A program made the translations under genes and the position numbers. Below are positions 23,389-33,560 of a stretch of DNA of 64,000 nucleotides, piece by piece; the stretch's first letter is position 1; the number at the start of each line of letters is the position of its first letter. The stretch comes from Dama dama (Eukaryota > Chordata > Mammalia > Artiodactyla > Cervidae). The notes beneath the pieces were generated by a model. It saw only the letters and a program-made list of their open reading frames with translations, was not told the DNA's origin and did no database searches. Location of the stretch: positions 72,881,001 to 72,945,000 of the forward strand of contig NC_083698.1 of the NCBI RefSeq assembly GCF_033118175.1, in the 5' to 3' direction.

Positions 23389-24112
23389 CAAAAATACTGA
23401 ATCACTATATTGTACACCTAAAACTGTAATCAAGCTGGACCCTGCTGGACCCTATGAGCCTTCCCAGGACAGAACCCTCACCATGTCTTTCACTTGTCTC
23501 TTGTTTGTAGAAATACTTTAGACTCCTAGGCCTTCTCCGAGTTCCAAGGAATAAATTTAATCAGGGAAGTAAGAAAAATGCAGAGACAAAGGAAAACAGT
23601 CAAGCAAGACAGAATAATAATAGTTTAACCATTAAAGTCAAGGACTTTTGTTCCTCTTTAGGGGCTATAAATAATATTCTGAGCCATGTTCTTTGAACTG
23701 TTTTGCAGATACTGAAACCCCCACCAGGTGGAAGAAGTTAACTGTGTGCGGCGCACAAGCAAATAGACCCCAGGCCAGTTGGAACCAGAAGGTTGATGAC
23801 ATTGACTCCCAATTACCTCACCACCAACCAATCAGAAGAATGTCCGGGAGCTGATCACACACCCCACAACCCCTTCCTTAATCCAGCCTTTAAAAGCCTT
23901 TCCCCGAAAGCTATTGAGGAGTTTGGGTCTTTTAAGCACCAGCTGTCTGAACTCCTTGCTTGGTGCCTGCAATAAACATTGCACTTTTCTTCACCACAAT
24001 CCTGTGTCAGTAAATGGGCTTTACTGCACGTGAAAGTGGACTCAAGTTTGGTTTGGTAACAAAACAACCATCATATTTAAATCAACTATACTTCAATACA
24101 AAAAGAAAGAAA
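23389..24112 (+). mobile_element. Old L1 3'-UTR tail, split by a solo LTR
   Basis: 'aaaatactgaatcactatattgtacacctaaaac' (23391-23424) and, after the LTR, 'aaatcaactatacttcaatac' (24078-24098) with an A-rich end are the two halves of a common L1 3' terminus. The LTR lies between them. Confidence 0.75.
23425..24061 (+). mobile_element. Solo endogenous retroviral LTR (class I-like), 637 bp
   Basis: Begins TGTAATCAAG and ends GGTAACA. The 4-bp AAAC occurs on both sides (23421-23424 and 24062-24065), as expected for gammaretrovirus-like integration. A TATA-like 'tttaaaag' lies near 23889 and AATAAA at 23971-23976 with a 'ttgcacttttcttcacc' R/U5 region after it. No gag, pol or env sequence adjoins, so internal sequence was probably lost by LTR-LTR recombination. 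It is non-coding; promoter activity is possible but not shown. Confidence 0.85.
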
Positions 24113-24375
24113 TGACCTCTGTGGCAACAGGCAAATATTTTCTTGTCTCTTCTTCTGGTCTGGGCACTTGTTCTGTGTTCTTTTATGAGATGGTCACTCA
24201 GTTGCAGCCACAAGAGGAGGCAGAGGAGAGACTCAAATTAAAAAAAAAAGGAAACAAATTTCTTATACTCAGGAGACATGACGCACCACAGAGGGCCACA
24301 GAGGAGCACTGTGTGATCAGGAGCCAGAGGACAGGAGCAAGGGGAAGGCCAATGCCAAGGCCTTTGTTAAGGTTT

Positions 24376-24584
24376 GGGCTTCCCTGCTGGCTCAGACAGT
24401 AATGCGTCTGCTTACACCGTGGGAGACCGGGGTTCCATCCCTGGGTTGGGAAGATACCCTAGAGAAGTAAATGGCAACCCTCTCCAGGAATCTTGCCTGG
24501 AAAATCCCATGGACAGAGGAGCCTGGTAGGCTGTATTCCATGGGGTCGCAAAAGAATAGGACACAACTGAGTGACTGAGCGCAC
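24376..24584 (+). mobile_element. Bov-tA SINE
   Basis: Sense copy from 'gggcttccctgctggctcag' through 'gggttccatccctgggttgg' and 'gcctggaaaatcccatggac' to 'caactgagtgactgagcg'. The variant 'acagtaatgcgtctgcttac' tRNA region marks a subtype different from the other copies. Confidence 0.92.
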
Positions 24585-25054
24585 AGCACGCACAGAAGGA
24601 CCAAGCAGGGCAGGGTGCACGCTTAGGACGGGCTGGTTTCTGCAGTTCTGCTGACTCTAAGGGATAGACGTGGTCCCTAGTTGTCTGGTACTTGGTCCTG
24701 GGGTGGTCGAAGTGGAAGAATATTGTCTCCCAGAAATATTGTTTCAGACTGAGGAGGTGTGGCTCTGGATTGCTTAGTTTCCATCTCACAGACCTGTTCC
24801 CGGATGGGCCCTTTTCTGTCTCTAAGGGTTTGCTGTCTCAGAAGAGTCAGTTTCTCCCCAGCCACAAAGAGTTTGTAAGATGCCATAACATCATAAAATA
24901 CAGTAGAAATTTTTAATGTAAACAATACAAAAAGTGTCAGATACAACAGAAGTTCCTAAGCATTGCATAATCCCAATACACATTAATATGAGAAGGCTCC
25001 TGACTCCCAAACAAACAAACCCTCACACAACCTCAGTGTGTACCTGGAATCTTC
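24585..25054. other. Unique sequence, no gene recognised
   Basis: No repeat or coding signal recognised; includes a short 'acaaacaaac' run at about 25010. Confidence 0.45.
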
Positions 25055-26881
25055 TTCAGTTCAGTTTAGTTCAGTCGCTCAGTCGTGTCTGACTCTTTGC
25101 AACCCCATGGACTGCAGCACACCAGGCCTCCCTGTCCATCACCAATTCCCGGAGCTTACTCAAACTCATGTCCATCGAGTTGGTGGTGCCATCCAACCAT
25201 CTCATCCTTTGTCGTCCCCTTCTCCTATGCCTTCAAGCTTTCCCAGCATCAGGGTCTTTTCAAATGAGTCAGTTCTTCACATGAGGTGGCCAAAGTATTG
25301 GAGTTTCAGCTTCAGCATCAGTCCTTCCAATGAATATTCAGGACTGATTTCCTTCAGGATGGACTGGTTGGATCGCCTTGCTGTCCAAGGGACTCTCAAG
25401 AGTCTTCTCCAACACCACAGTTCAAAAGCATCAATTCTTCGGTGCTCAGCTTTCTTTATAGTCCAACTCTCACATCTGTACATGACTACTGGAAAAACCA
25501 TAGCCTTGAATAGAAGGAACTTTGTTGACAAAGTAATGTCTCTGCTTTTCAATATGCTGTTTAGGTTGGTCACAACTTTTCTTCCAAGGAGTAAGCACCT
25601 TTTTATTTTATGGCAGCAATCACCGTCTGCAGTGATTTTGGAGCCCCAAAAAATAAATTCTGTCACTGTTTCCACTGTTTTCCCATCTATTTCCCATGAA
25701 GTGATGGGACTGGATGCCATGATCGTAGTTTTCTGAATGTTGAGCTTTAAGCCAACTTTTTCACTCTCCTCTTTCACTTTCATCAAGAGGCTCTTTAGTT
25801 CTTCACTTTCTGCCATAAGGGTAGTGTCATCTGCATCTGAGGTTATGGATATTTCTCCTGGCAATCTTGATTCCAGCTTGTGCTTCATCCAGCCCAGTGT
25901 TTCTCATGATGTACTCTGCATATAAGTTAAATAAGTAGGGTGACAATATACAGCCTTGACATACTCCTTTTCCTATTTGGAACCAGTCTGTTGTTCCACG
26001 TCCAGTTCTAACTGTTGCTTCCTGATCTGCATACAGATTTCTCAAGAGGCAGGTCAGGTTGTCTGGTATTCCCATCTCTTTCAGAATTTTCCACAGTTTA
26101 TTGTGATCCACACAGTCGAAGGCTTTGGCACAGTCAATAAAGCAGAAATAGGTGTTTTTCTGGAACTCTCTAGCTTTTTCAATGATCCAGCAGATGTTGG
26201 CAATTTGATCTCTGGTTCCTCTGCCTTTTCTAAAACCAGCTTGAACATCAGGAAGTTCACCGTTCACATATTGCTGAAGCCTGGCTTGGAGAATTTTGAG
26301 CATTACTTTACTAGCATGTGAGATGAGTGCAATTGTGCAGTAGTTTGAGCATTCTTTGAGATTGCCTTTCTTAGGGATTGGAATGAAAACGGGCCTTTTC
26401 CAGTCCTGTGGCCACTGCTGAGTTTTCCAAATTTGCCGGCATATTGAGTGCAGCACCTTCACAGCATCATCTTTCAGGATTTAAAATAGCTCAACTAGAA
26501 TTCCATCACATCCACTAGCTTTATTCATAGTGATGCTTTCTAAGGCCCACTTGATGTCACATTCCAGGATGTCTGGCTCTAGGTAAGTGATCACACCATC
26601 GTGATTATCTGGGTTGTGAAGATCTTTCTTGTACAGTTCTTCTGTGTATTCTTGCCACCTCTTATTAATATCTTCTGCTTCTGTTAGGTCCGTACCATTT
26701 CTGTCCTTTTTTGTTCCCATCTTTGCATGAAATGTTCCCTTGGTATCTCTAATTTACTTGAAAAGATCTCTAGTCTTTCCCATTCTATAGTTTTCCTCTA
26801 ATTCTTTGCATTGATCGCTGAGGAAGGCTTTCTTATCTCTCCTTGCTCTTCTTTGGAACTCTGCATTCAAATGTGTATATA
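25055..26881 (-). mobile_element. BovB (RTE) LINE, antisense, 5'-truncated, 1.8 kb
   Basis: On the minus strand it ends (plus position 25055-25110) with the BovB 3' tail, reading 'cagttcagtttagttcagtc' on plus. It extends through reverse transcriptase to a truncation near 'ctctgcattcaaatg' at 26862-26876. It is inverted relative to the copy at 13951-16225, with which it shares nearly its whole length. Confidence 0.95.
25277..26720 (-). pseudogene. BovB reverse transcriptase pseudogene
   Basis: Frame blocks on the minus strand: 26481-26720 (linker, 'GTDLTEAEDINKRWQEY'), 25827-26462 (fingers and palm, with 'CFIDCAKAFDCVDHNKLW' and 'YLFNLYAEYIMRNTGLDEAQ'), and 25277-25888 (ADDTTLMAES onward, thumb and C-terminal part). 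A 2-nt deletion (plus about 25836) falls exactly at the catalytic box, so the tyrosine codon of YADD is lost and the frame shifts. An in-frame stop separates the first two blocks at about 26480. Non-functional. Confidence 0.92.
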
Positions 26882-28312
26882 GACTGAAGCTATTCCACAA
26901 AGTGCCTCAGTTTAACTTCTGGATGCTGACGGCACCTTGGGTTTATGTAAGATGAGAGCTGGGAAGCGCCCAGTGGGAGAGCTTAAGGCAGGAGTGCTGT
27001 GTCTCCCCTTCCTGGTGCCTTGTCACATGCCTGGCCATGGGTTCCTGTGTTCCCATTCCCAGGGTTTGCTGATGGTGGCCTGGGGTCGACTGGCCCTAGG
27101 TGAGGCAGAAATTCAGTGGGTCAGTCACCCTGTACTAGGGGCTCTTGCCTGCCACCCCCATTCCAGCTACACTCAGAAAATGTGCCCTCAGCCCCAGACA
27201 CAGGTCCCCTGAAGTCCCTCGCAGTCATTTGGGAGCTGTACCAAAGACCAGGCTGCCCAGAAACTGCCAAAGGCCAAATGTGATTCCTCTACATCCAGAT
27301 GGATGAGATGAGAATGATAGATGTTATAGGAAAGCTCTCCAAGGCTGTGGATCCCAAGCCTCCAAGGTAGACACCAGGAGGCAGAGCAGGTGACCAGGTC
27401 CTGACCACACGGGAAGTCGCAGGACAGCTGCGATGAAAGCCCAGATGTCCCTTCCTCTCAAAGGCTGACCCTGCCCCTCTGCCTGGGGTGCAGGTCCCTG
27501 TGTGGAGGCTGCAGGGAGCATGACTGGGAGAAGGGACTTGCCCCAGTGCCTCTGGGGGACTCTCGTCCCTCCATGTAAGTGGAAAGGGGAAGGGTGCTCC
27601 TGCGGGCTCCTGGAAAAGGTCAGTGAGATGTGCTGGGGGTGGGGGGCAGGGGAGTTCTGACAGTATTGGAGGGACTTAAAGCAGGAAACCAGAAGGCTGG
27701 GCTCCACTGCCCCAATCCCTCCTCCAAACCTGATCCCAGGCAGAAACACAGCCGAACTGAGAGCACAGATCAGACCAGCAATCCAGGGAGGCCTCACTGG
27801 GGAAGCTGGACGGGGACACGGGGAGCTTTACTCAGGACACAAACCAGTTTAAGAAAACACAAACTAGAACAAAAAAGCGGGGGTGGAATATATTGGCTTT
27901 ACCATCTCTTCCTCTCCCCGTCTTTCCCCCTATCCTCATCCCTTGTCTCCCTCTCTCTTTTCCACCCCCTTCCTCCCTTCCCTGCTTGGACCCTCATCCT
28001 CAGGATGCTTCCTCCAGCTGCTGACAAAGAGGGCTCCCAGCAACCTCTGACTTCCTTGGTCCTCAGCTCCAGCCATCTCTGAAAGAGAGAGGAGCACTTC
28101 CTCTGATACTTTTGGCAGCACTCTTGTGTTGGCTATGATGGTCCTGATTTGGGCCCTGTTTCACCCCTGAGCCAATCGCTGTGGCTGAGGAATGCAGCAC
28201 TCTCACTGGCCATGCCCAAGCACGCGCCCAACCTGGTCCTGAGATGGGTACATAAACCACATACTCGGGATGAATGGACAGTCCCCCAAAGAGGTGATGG
28301 ATAGACGAAAAT
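26882..28312. other. GC-rich unique sequence, no gene recognised
   Basis: Open frames up to about 157 codons at 27324-27797 (minus) and 27630-28082 (plus) overlap one another, with low-complexity P/S-rich translation. No repeat or exon is supported. A CT-rich tract sits at 27900-27985. Confidence 0.45.
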
Positions 28313-28327
28313 AAAAGTGAACAGGAG

Positions 28328-29502
28328 TTCTATTTCCAGTTTTTTAAGAAATCTCCACACTGTTTTCCATAGTGGCTGTACTAGTTTGCATTCCCACCAA
28401 CAGTGTAAGAGGGTTCCCTTTTCTCCACACCCTCTCCAGCATTTATTGCTTGTAGACTTTTGGATAGCAGCCATCCTGACTGGCGTGTAATGGTACCTCA
28501 TTGTGGTTTTGATTTGCATTTCTCTAATAATGAGTGATGTTGAGCATCTTTTCACGTGTTTGTTAGCCATCTGTATGTCTTCTTTGGAGATATGTCTGTT
28601 TAGTTCTTTGGCCCATTTTTTGATTGGGTCATTTATTTTTCTGGAATTGAGCTGCAGGAGTTGCTTGTATATTTTTGAGATTAATCCTTTGTCTGTTTCT
28701 TCATTTGCTATTATTTTCTCCCAATCTGAGGGCTGTCTTTTCACCTTACTTATAGTTTCCTTTGTAGTGCAAAAGCGTTTAAGTTTCATTAGGTCCCATT
28801 TGTTTAGTTTTGCTTTTATTTCCAGTATTCTGGGAGGTGGGTCATAGAGGATCTTGCTGTGATTTATGTCAGAGAGTGTTTTGCCTATGTTCTCCTCTAG
28901 GAGTTTTATAGTTTCTGGTCTTACATTTAGATCTTTAATCCATTTTGAGTTTATTTTTGTGTATGGTGTTAGAAAGTGTTCTAGTTTCATTCTTTTACAA
29001 GTGGTTGACCAGTTTTCCCAGCACCACTTGTTAAAGAGGTTGTCTTTTTTCCATTGTATATCCTTGCCTCCTTTGTCAAAGATAAGGTGTCCATAGGTTT
29101 GTGGATTTATCTCTGGGCTTTCTATTCTGTTCCATTGATCTTTATTTCTGTCTTTGTGCCAGTACCATACTGTCTTGATGACTGTGGCTTTGTAGTAGAG
29201 TCTGAAGTCAGGCAGGTTGATTCCTCCAGTTCCATTCTTCTTTCTCAAGATTACGTTGGCTATTCGAGGTTTTTTGTATTTCCATACAAATTGTGAAATT
29301 CTTTGGTCTAGTTCTGTGAAAAATACCGTTGGTAGCTTGATAGGGATTGCATTGAATCTATAGATTGCTTTGGGTAGAATAGCCATTTTGACAATATTGA
29401 TTCTTCCAATCCATGAACACAGTATGTTTCTCCATCTGTTTGTGTCCTCTTTGATTTCTTTCATCAGTGTTTTATAGTTTTCTATGTATATGTCTTTTGT
29501 TT
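28328..29502 (-). pseudogene. L1 ORF2 C-terminal segment, inverted and open throughout
   Basis: About 390 codons of ORF2 after the reverse transcriptase core, without a stop. It starts at IYIENYKTLMKEIKEDTNRW and ends at KKLEIE. It retains the C-terminal cysteine/histidine knuckle as CX3CX7HX4C (CWRGCGEKG...HCWWEC) close to 28385-28440. Flanking sequence extends the frame at both ends (28133-29581), which is incidental. ORF2p is the endonuclease/reverse transcriptase of L1; this piece lacks both catalytic domains. Confidence 0.93.
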
Positions 29503-29823
29503 CTGCCATATGACCCAGCAATCCCACTTCTGGGCATACACACTGAGGAAACCAGATCTGAAAGAGACACGTGCACCCCAATGTTCATTGCAGCACTGTT
29601 TATAGTAGCCAGGACATGGAAGCAACCTAGATGCCCATCAGCAGATGAATGGATAAGGAAGCTGTGGTACATATACACCATGGAATATTACTCAGCCGTT
29701 AAAAAGAATTCATTTGAATCAGTCCTAATGAGATGGATGAAACTGGAGCCCATTATACAGAGTGAAGTAAGCCAGAAAGATAAAGAACATTACAGCATAC
29801 TAACACATACATATGGAATTTAG
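29503..29823 (+). pseudogene. L1 ORF2 last codons and native stop
   Basis: Reads PYDPAIPLLGIHTEE through EWIRKLWYIYTMEYYSAV to LTHTYGI and a TAG at 29821-29823. This directly continues the inverted piece in the L1 reading order. The 3'UTR and A-rich tail follow (29824-30176), with the 'gcctccaactaatt' end shared by other L1 tails in this window. Confidence 0.93.
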
Positions 29824-30191
29824 AAAGATGGTAATGATAACCCTATATGCAAAACAGAAAAAGAGACACAGAAATACAGAACAGACTTTCAAACTCTGTG
29901 GGAGAATGTGAGGGTGGGATGTTTCGAAAGAACAGCATGTATACTATCTACGGTGAAACAGATCACCAGCCCAGGTGGAATGCATGAGACCAGTGCTCGG
30001 GCCTGGTGCACTGGGAAGACCCAGAGGAATCGGGTGGAGAGGGAGGTGGGAGGGAGGATCGGGATGGGGAATACGTGTAAATCTATGGCTGATTCATATC
30101 AATGTATGACAAAACCCACTGAAATGTTGTGAAGTAATTAGCCTCCAACTAATTAAAAAAAAATAAAATAAAATAAAAAAGTGAATAGGAG

Positions 30192-30689
30192 AGTGACTTA
30201 AATCACCCAGGGCACAGGGTCTGCTCTCTCCCTCCAGAATCCAAGATTGAGAAGAGATGGAGAGAGAGAAAGAGAGCATTCACAAATGCACATCAGCTTT
30301 TATGCTTTGATGACAGAAGAATCAACCCTGGCTTTATCATGGGCTCCAATCTGGCCAGCTGGACAGGAACTCCTGCCTTTTAGGGGAGGGTAGGTGGAAC
30401 CAAGGGTAATAGGATGAATCAGATGGACACGTGTGTAGACTGAGAGGGCTCTTCTCCAACCAGATTTCATCTCCCAGATCCTGAGGTTTCCAGGGACAGT
30501 GAGTGAGGCATTAGGAGCAGCAAATTCCCCCACAGCCCATGAAAACAACCTTCTGTCATCCCAGACAGCCCTTTTCACCTTCACCACAAGCCAAACATTC
30601 CCCTACATGAGGGGACTACCTACGAGAGTCTCATTTCAGCATCAAGGACACCTGGGCTCAAAGAAAAGGGATAGAAAATATATTCCACC
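30192..30689. other. Unique sequence, no gene recognised
   Basis: A GAGA-rich run at 30247-30275; otherwise no recognisable feature. Confidence 0.45.
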
Positions 30690-31800
30690 TAAATGAAAAC
30701 CAAAAGACATCAGGGGTGGCTCTGCTAGTATCAGACAAAATAAATGTTTAGCCAAAAAAGGAAAATGGTAACTACAGCAAAGTCATTACATAATAAGGGA
30801 ATCAATTTGTCAAGGAGATATAACAATTGTAACTATAGATACACCTGATGAAAAAGCACCTAAATCAATTAAGCAGGTATAAAGAATCTCCAGGGAGAAA
30901 AATAAAATCCATAATAGCGGAAGACTTCAATACCCACTTGCAAAAGTGGGTGGATCATCCAGACAGAAAACCTAACAGATATTCCATCCAACAGCGGCAG
31001 AATACATATTCTTCTCAAGCACAGATGGGACACTCTCCAGAATAGATCGTATATTAGGTCACAAAACAACCATGAAAGACAATTAAAATCATACCCAGTG
31101 TCTTTTACAACCACAATGGTATGAAACTAGAAATAAAGAAAAGGAAAAAAATTGGAATATGTGGAAATTAAACAATGATAGCTTATGGTGAACGATGTCG
31201 GATTCGTGATCTCCGAAGAAGATTTCGGGACCAGGGACCAGGCTTGATCACTCAAGAGCTTTTGTGTAGCAGAGTTTTATTAAAGTGAGAAGGGACAGAG
31301 AAAGCTTCTAACATAGACGTCAGAGGGGGGAAGGAGAGTGCCCCCCTTGCTAGTGTTAGCAAGGGAGCTATATATTTTTTAATTAATTATTACAATAAAT
31401 CAAAGGAATGTGTCAGGTTGTAAAGATCTTACTAGACCCACTCCCATAATTTACATTTTAAGATAACAGGATTAGCCAGAAGTTTTTCAGGAAGGAAAAA
31501 CTGTCCTCAAGCAGGATACATTGTTGTTATATAATCCTTAGTACAGAGTTTAAGCTGAGTTGTTTGTTGTGTAATCATCAATTCTGAGTTTAAGGAAAAA
31601 AATGTTTTATGTGACTAAGACTAAGGAATGTAGAGAGGAAAAAAAAATGTCCTTTCCTCCTCCTTGAGAATTCCAGACCCTTATCTCCTCCTCAAGAACC
31701 CCAGACCTCTCTCTCCTCGGGGACCCCCAGACTTCTTATCAACCTGCCTAGGAACTGACTCTCTCAACAACACACCCCTAAACAGCCAATGGGTCAAAAA
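30690..31800 (+). mobile_element. Old L1 ORF2 segment, split by an antisense solo LTR
   Basis: 30690-31175 reads as sense, decayed L1 ORF2 ('gacttcaatacccact', 'gacactctccagaatagatcg', 'tatgtggaaattaaacaa'). The L1 order resumes at 31767 with 'acaacacacccctaaacagccaatgggtc' (31767-31795). Many stops. Confidence 0.75.
31176..31766 (-). mobile_element. Solo endogenous retroviral LTR, antisense, 591 bp
   Basis: Plus-strand ends are TGATAGCTTATGG and GACTCTCTCA, flanked by 4-bp ACAA (31172-31175 and 31767-31770). On the minus strand it has a TATATA box (plus 31379-31384) and AATAAA (plus 31276-31281) about 100 nt apart, the U3-R spacing of an LTR. It interrupts the L1 sequence cleanly, so the empty site can be read. 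No retroviral genes adjoin. A 5-bp TSD (AACAA) is an alternative reading that shifts the right end by one base. Confidence 0.8.
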
Positions 31801-31826
31801 TGTGTGTGTGTGTTTGTGTGTGTGTA
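31800..31826 (+). repeat. Imperfect (GT)n
   Basis: 'tgtgtgtgtgtgtttgtgtg' and following GT units, interrupted once by TTT, at the end of the old L1 piece. Confidence 0.9.
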
Positions 31827-31894
31827 CACATCCTATAGGTGTGTATGTCATGTATACATATGGGGGAATATTTGTTTTAAGAAATTAGCTCATA

Positions 31895-31985
31895 CGATTG
31901 CTCCAGGAGATACTGAAGGACAGGGAATGCTGGTATGCTGCAGTTCATGGGGTCACAAAGAGAGACGACTGAGTGACTGAACAAC
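31895..31985 (+). mobile_element. BovB / Bov-A 3' end fragment
   Basis: 'aaggacagggaatgctggta', 'ctgcagttcatggggtcac' and 'gactgagtgactgaacaac' are the last ~80 bp shared by BovB, Bov-tA and Bov-A. Too short to say which element it came from. Confidence 0.75.
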
Positions 31986-33104
31986 AAAATTGTCGGAACT
32001 GGCCAGGCTAAACTCTGCAGACCAGGCAGTAGGCTGGAGACCCAGCGGAGAGCTAATGCTGCAGCCCAGGTCTGGAGTAGAATTTTCTCTTCTTCAAGGG
32101 GCCTTGGTCTTTTCGCTCAAGGCCATCAACTGATTGGAGGAGACCCACCCATATTTTAGAGTCATCTACCTTATTCAGAGTCAAATGTTAATTTCATCTA
32201 AAAAATATCTTCACAGCATCATCTAGGCTGGTGTTTGACCACATATCTGGGCAACATGGCCTAACCAAGTTGACATGTAAACTTATGAATCACACCATCC
32301 TTCAGGAGAGAAAAAACAGGGTCTGAGTTGATGCAGGTATGGCAAAGGTACCTGTGAGTGGAGGCAGGAGCTGAGGCAGCAGATACAGAGTGAGGCCCAG
32401 GAAGCTCCTTGGCAAGACATAAGTGCCCAAGACTGACTCAGCCGCTGGGGCTACAGGGTGACAACTAGCTGCCACTCAAAAATTTTCCCCTGATGGAAGA
32501 GCTATTTGTTTTCTCAGACTAATTAGAAGCATTGCCTTCAGGAAGAGTCCCGTGCCAGCATTTGAAAATAGAATCACTTTTCCAAGAAAGTGCTGTGCTG
32601 AGAGCTCCCCGTGGCCACAGGGGCAGCTGCCCCCGCCTACAGGGTCAGGCTCCATCACCAGGTGGGGACGCAGCCAGCAGGGTCCTGCAGCCAGGAGTAT
32701 GACACGCAGATGACAAACTCACCTCCAGTCATTCATGTCCTGGGTTTTCATCATCTACAGAGACATGGGGCTGAGTGGGTCAAAGCAAATGAATTGGCAG
32801 CTAAGGTGGTCCCACCAGGCCACTTGACCCTGCAGATACACGAAAGAAGCACAGTCTGTACCATATCCTTGCCTCTCCCGTGCTGGGAGACCATGGAAAA
32901 AACAAGCTGAGGCCCAATTCCAAAGTGAGAGCTTGATTAGATGCTCCAAATTTGAAAGTCATGGTTTATAAATGTGTTTGGTGTATCAGCTCCATTTTAA
33001 ATCATCTATGAAGTCACCCTGCTCAGTTCCATCCACATTTTTATGTAACAAACCCTTGCTTCTTCGGAGCTCTAGGAAGCACAAGCCATCATCCATTCAT
33101 TTGT
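31986..33104. other. Old interspersed repeat at about 32060-32310, then unique sequence
   Basis: 'gtcaaatgttaatttcatct', 'tcacagcatcatctaggctggtgtttgacca' and 'atatctgggcaacatggcc...ccaagttgacatgtaaa' recall a dispersed old mammalian repeat that I cannot name securely. The rest, to 33104, shows no recognised feature. Confidence 0.35.
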
Positions 33105-33560
33105 TTATCCAGCTTTATTGAGATGTGATTGATAAACAATGTTGTGTAAGTTTCAGGTGTACCACCTAATGATTCAATACACGTATGTATTGTGAAATGT
33201 AAGATTAGTTAACACCTCCATCACTTCACATAGGTCAAACTTTTCTACTAGTGATGAGAAATTTAAGATCTACTCTCTTAGCAACTTTTACATATGCCAT
33301 ACAGTATCCTTAGCAATATGCACCATGCTGTACATTAGCTCCCCAGAACTTATTCATCTTACTGGCCTTATACCCTTTGACCAACATTTCCCCATTTCCA
33401 CCACTTCCAAGCCCCAGGTAACCACCAATCTACTCTCTGTTTCTATGAATTCAATGTTTGTGGATTCCGTGTATGAACAGGATCATGCAGTACTTAGTTT
33501 CTCTGTCTTTTTTCATCACATGTGTCTCCCACATCAAGCCCAACTACTAAGCCAGTGCCA
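33105..33560 (-). mobile_element. Old L1 3'-UTR, antisense
   Basis: 'ccagctttattgagatgtgattgataaaca', 'gtaagtttcaggtgtacc', 'accaatctactctctgtttctatgaatt' and 'tggattccgtgtatgaacagga' follow the reverse of an old L1 3' untranslated region. It lacks coding sequence. Confidence 0.75.

Larger units (their letters stand above)
28313..30191. mobile_element. Twin-primed L1 with 5' inversion and TSD
   Basis: One insertion in two opposite parts. 28328-29502 is L1 ORF2 on the minus strand; 29503-30176 is the next L1 segment on the plus strand, through the ORF2 stop, 3'UTR and A-rich tail. 'aaaagtgaacaggag' (28313-28327) and 'aaaagtgaataggag' (30177-30191) form a 15-bp TSD with one mismatch. The inverted part ends (in L1 sense) with 'ctggaaatagaa' and the forward part begins 'ctgccatatgac', which are consecutive in L1 ORF2, so no base was lost at the break. 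Confidence 0.95.

Noticed and set aside
25038..25736. 232-codon plus-strand frame
   Set aside because: Antisense shadow of the minus-strand BovB copy.
28133..29581. 482-codon open frame as a cellular gene
   Set aside because: The core is L1 ORF2 in an inverted L1 segment; both ends are accidental extension into flanking sequence.
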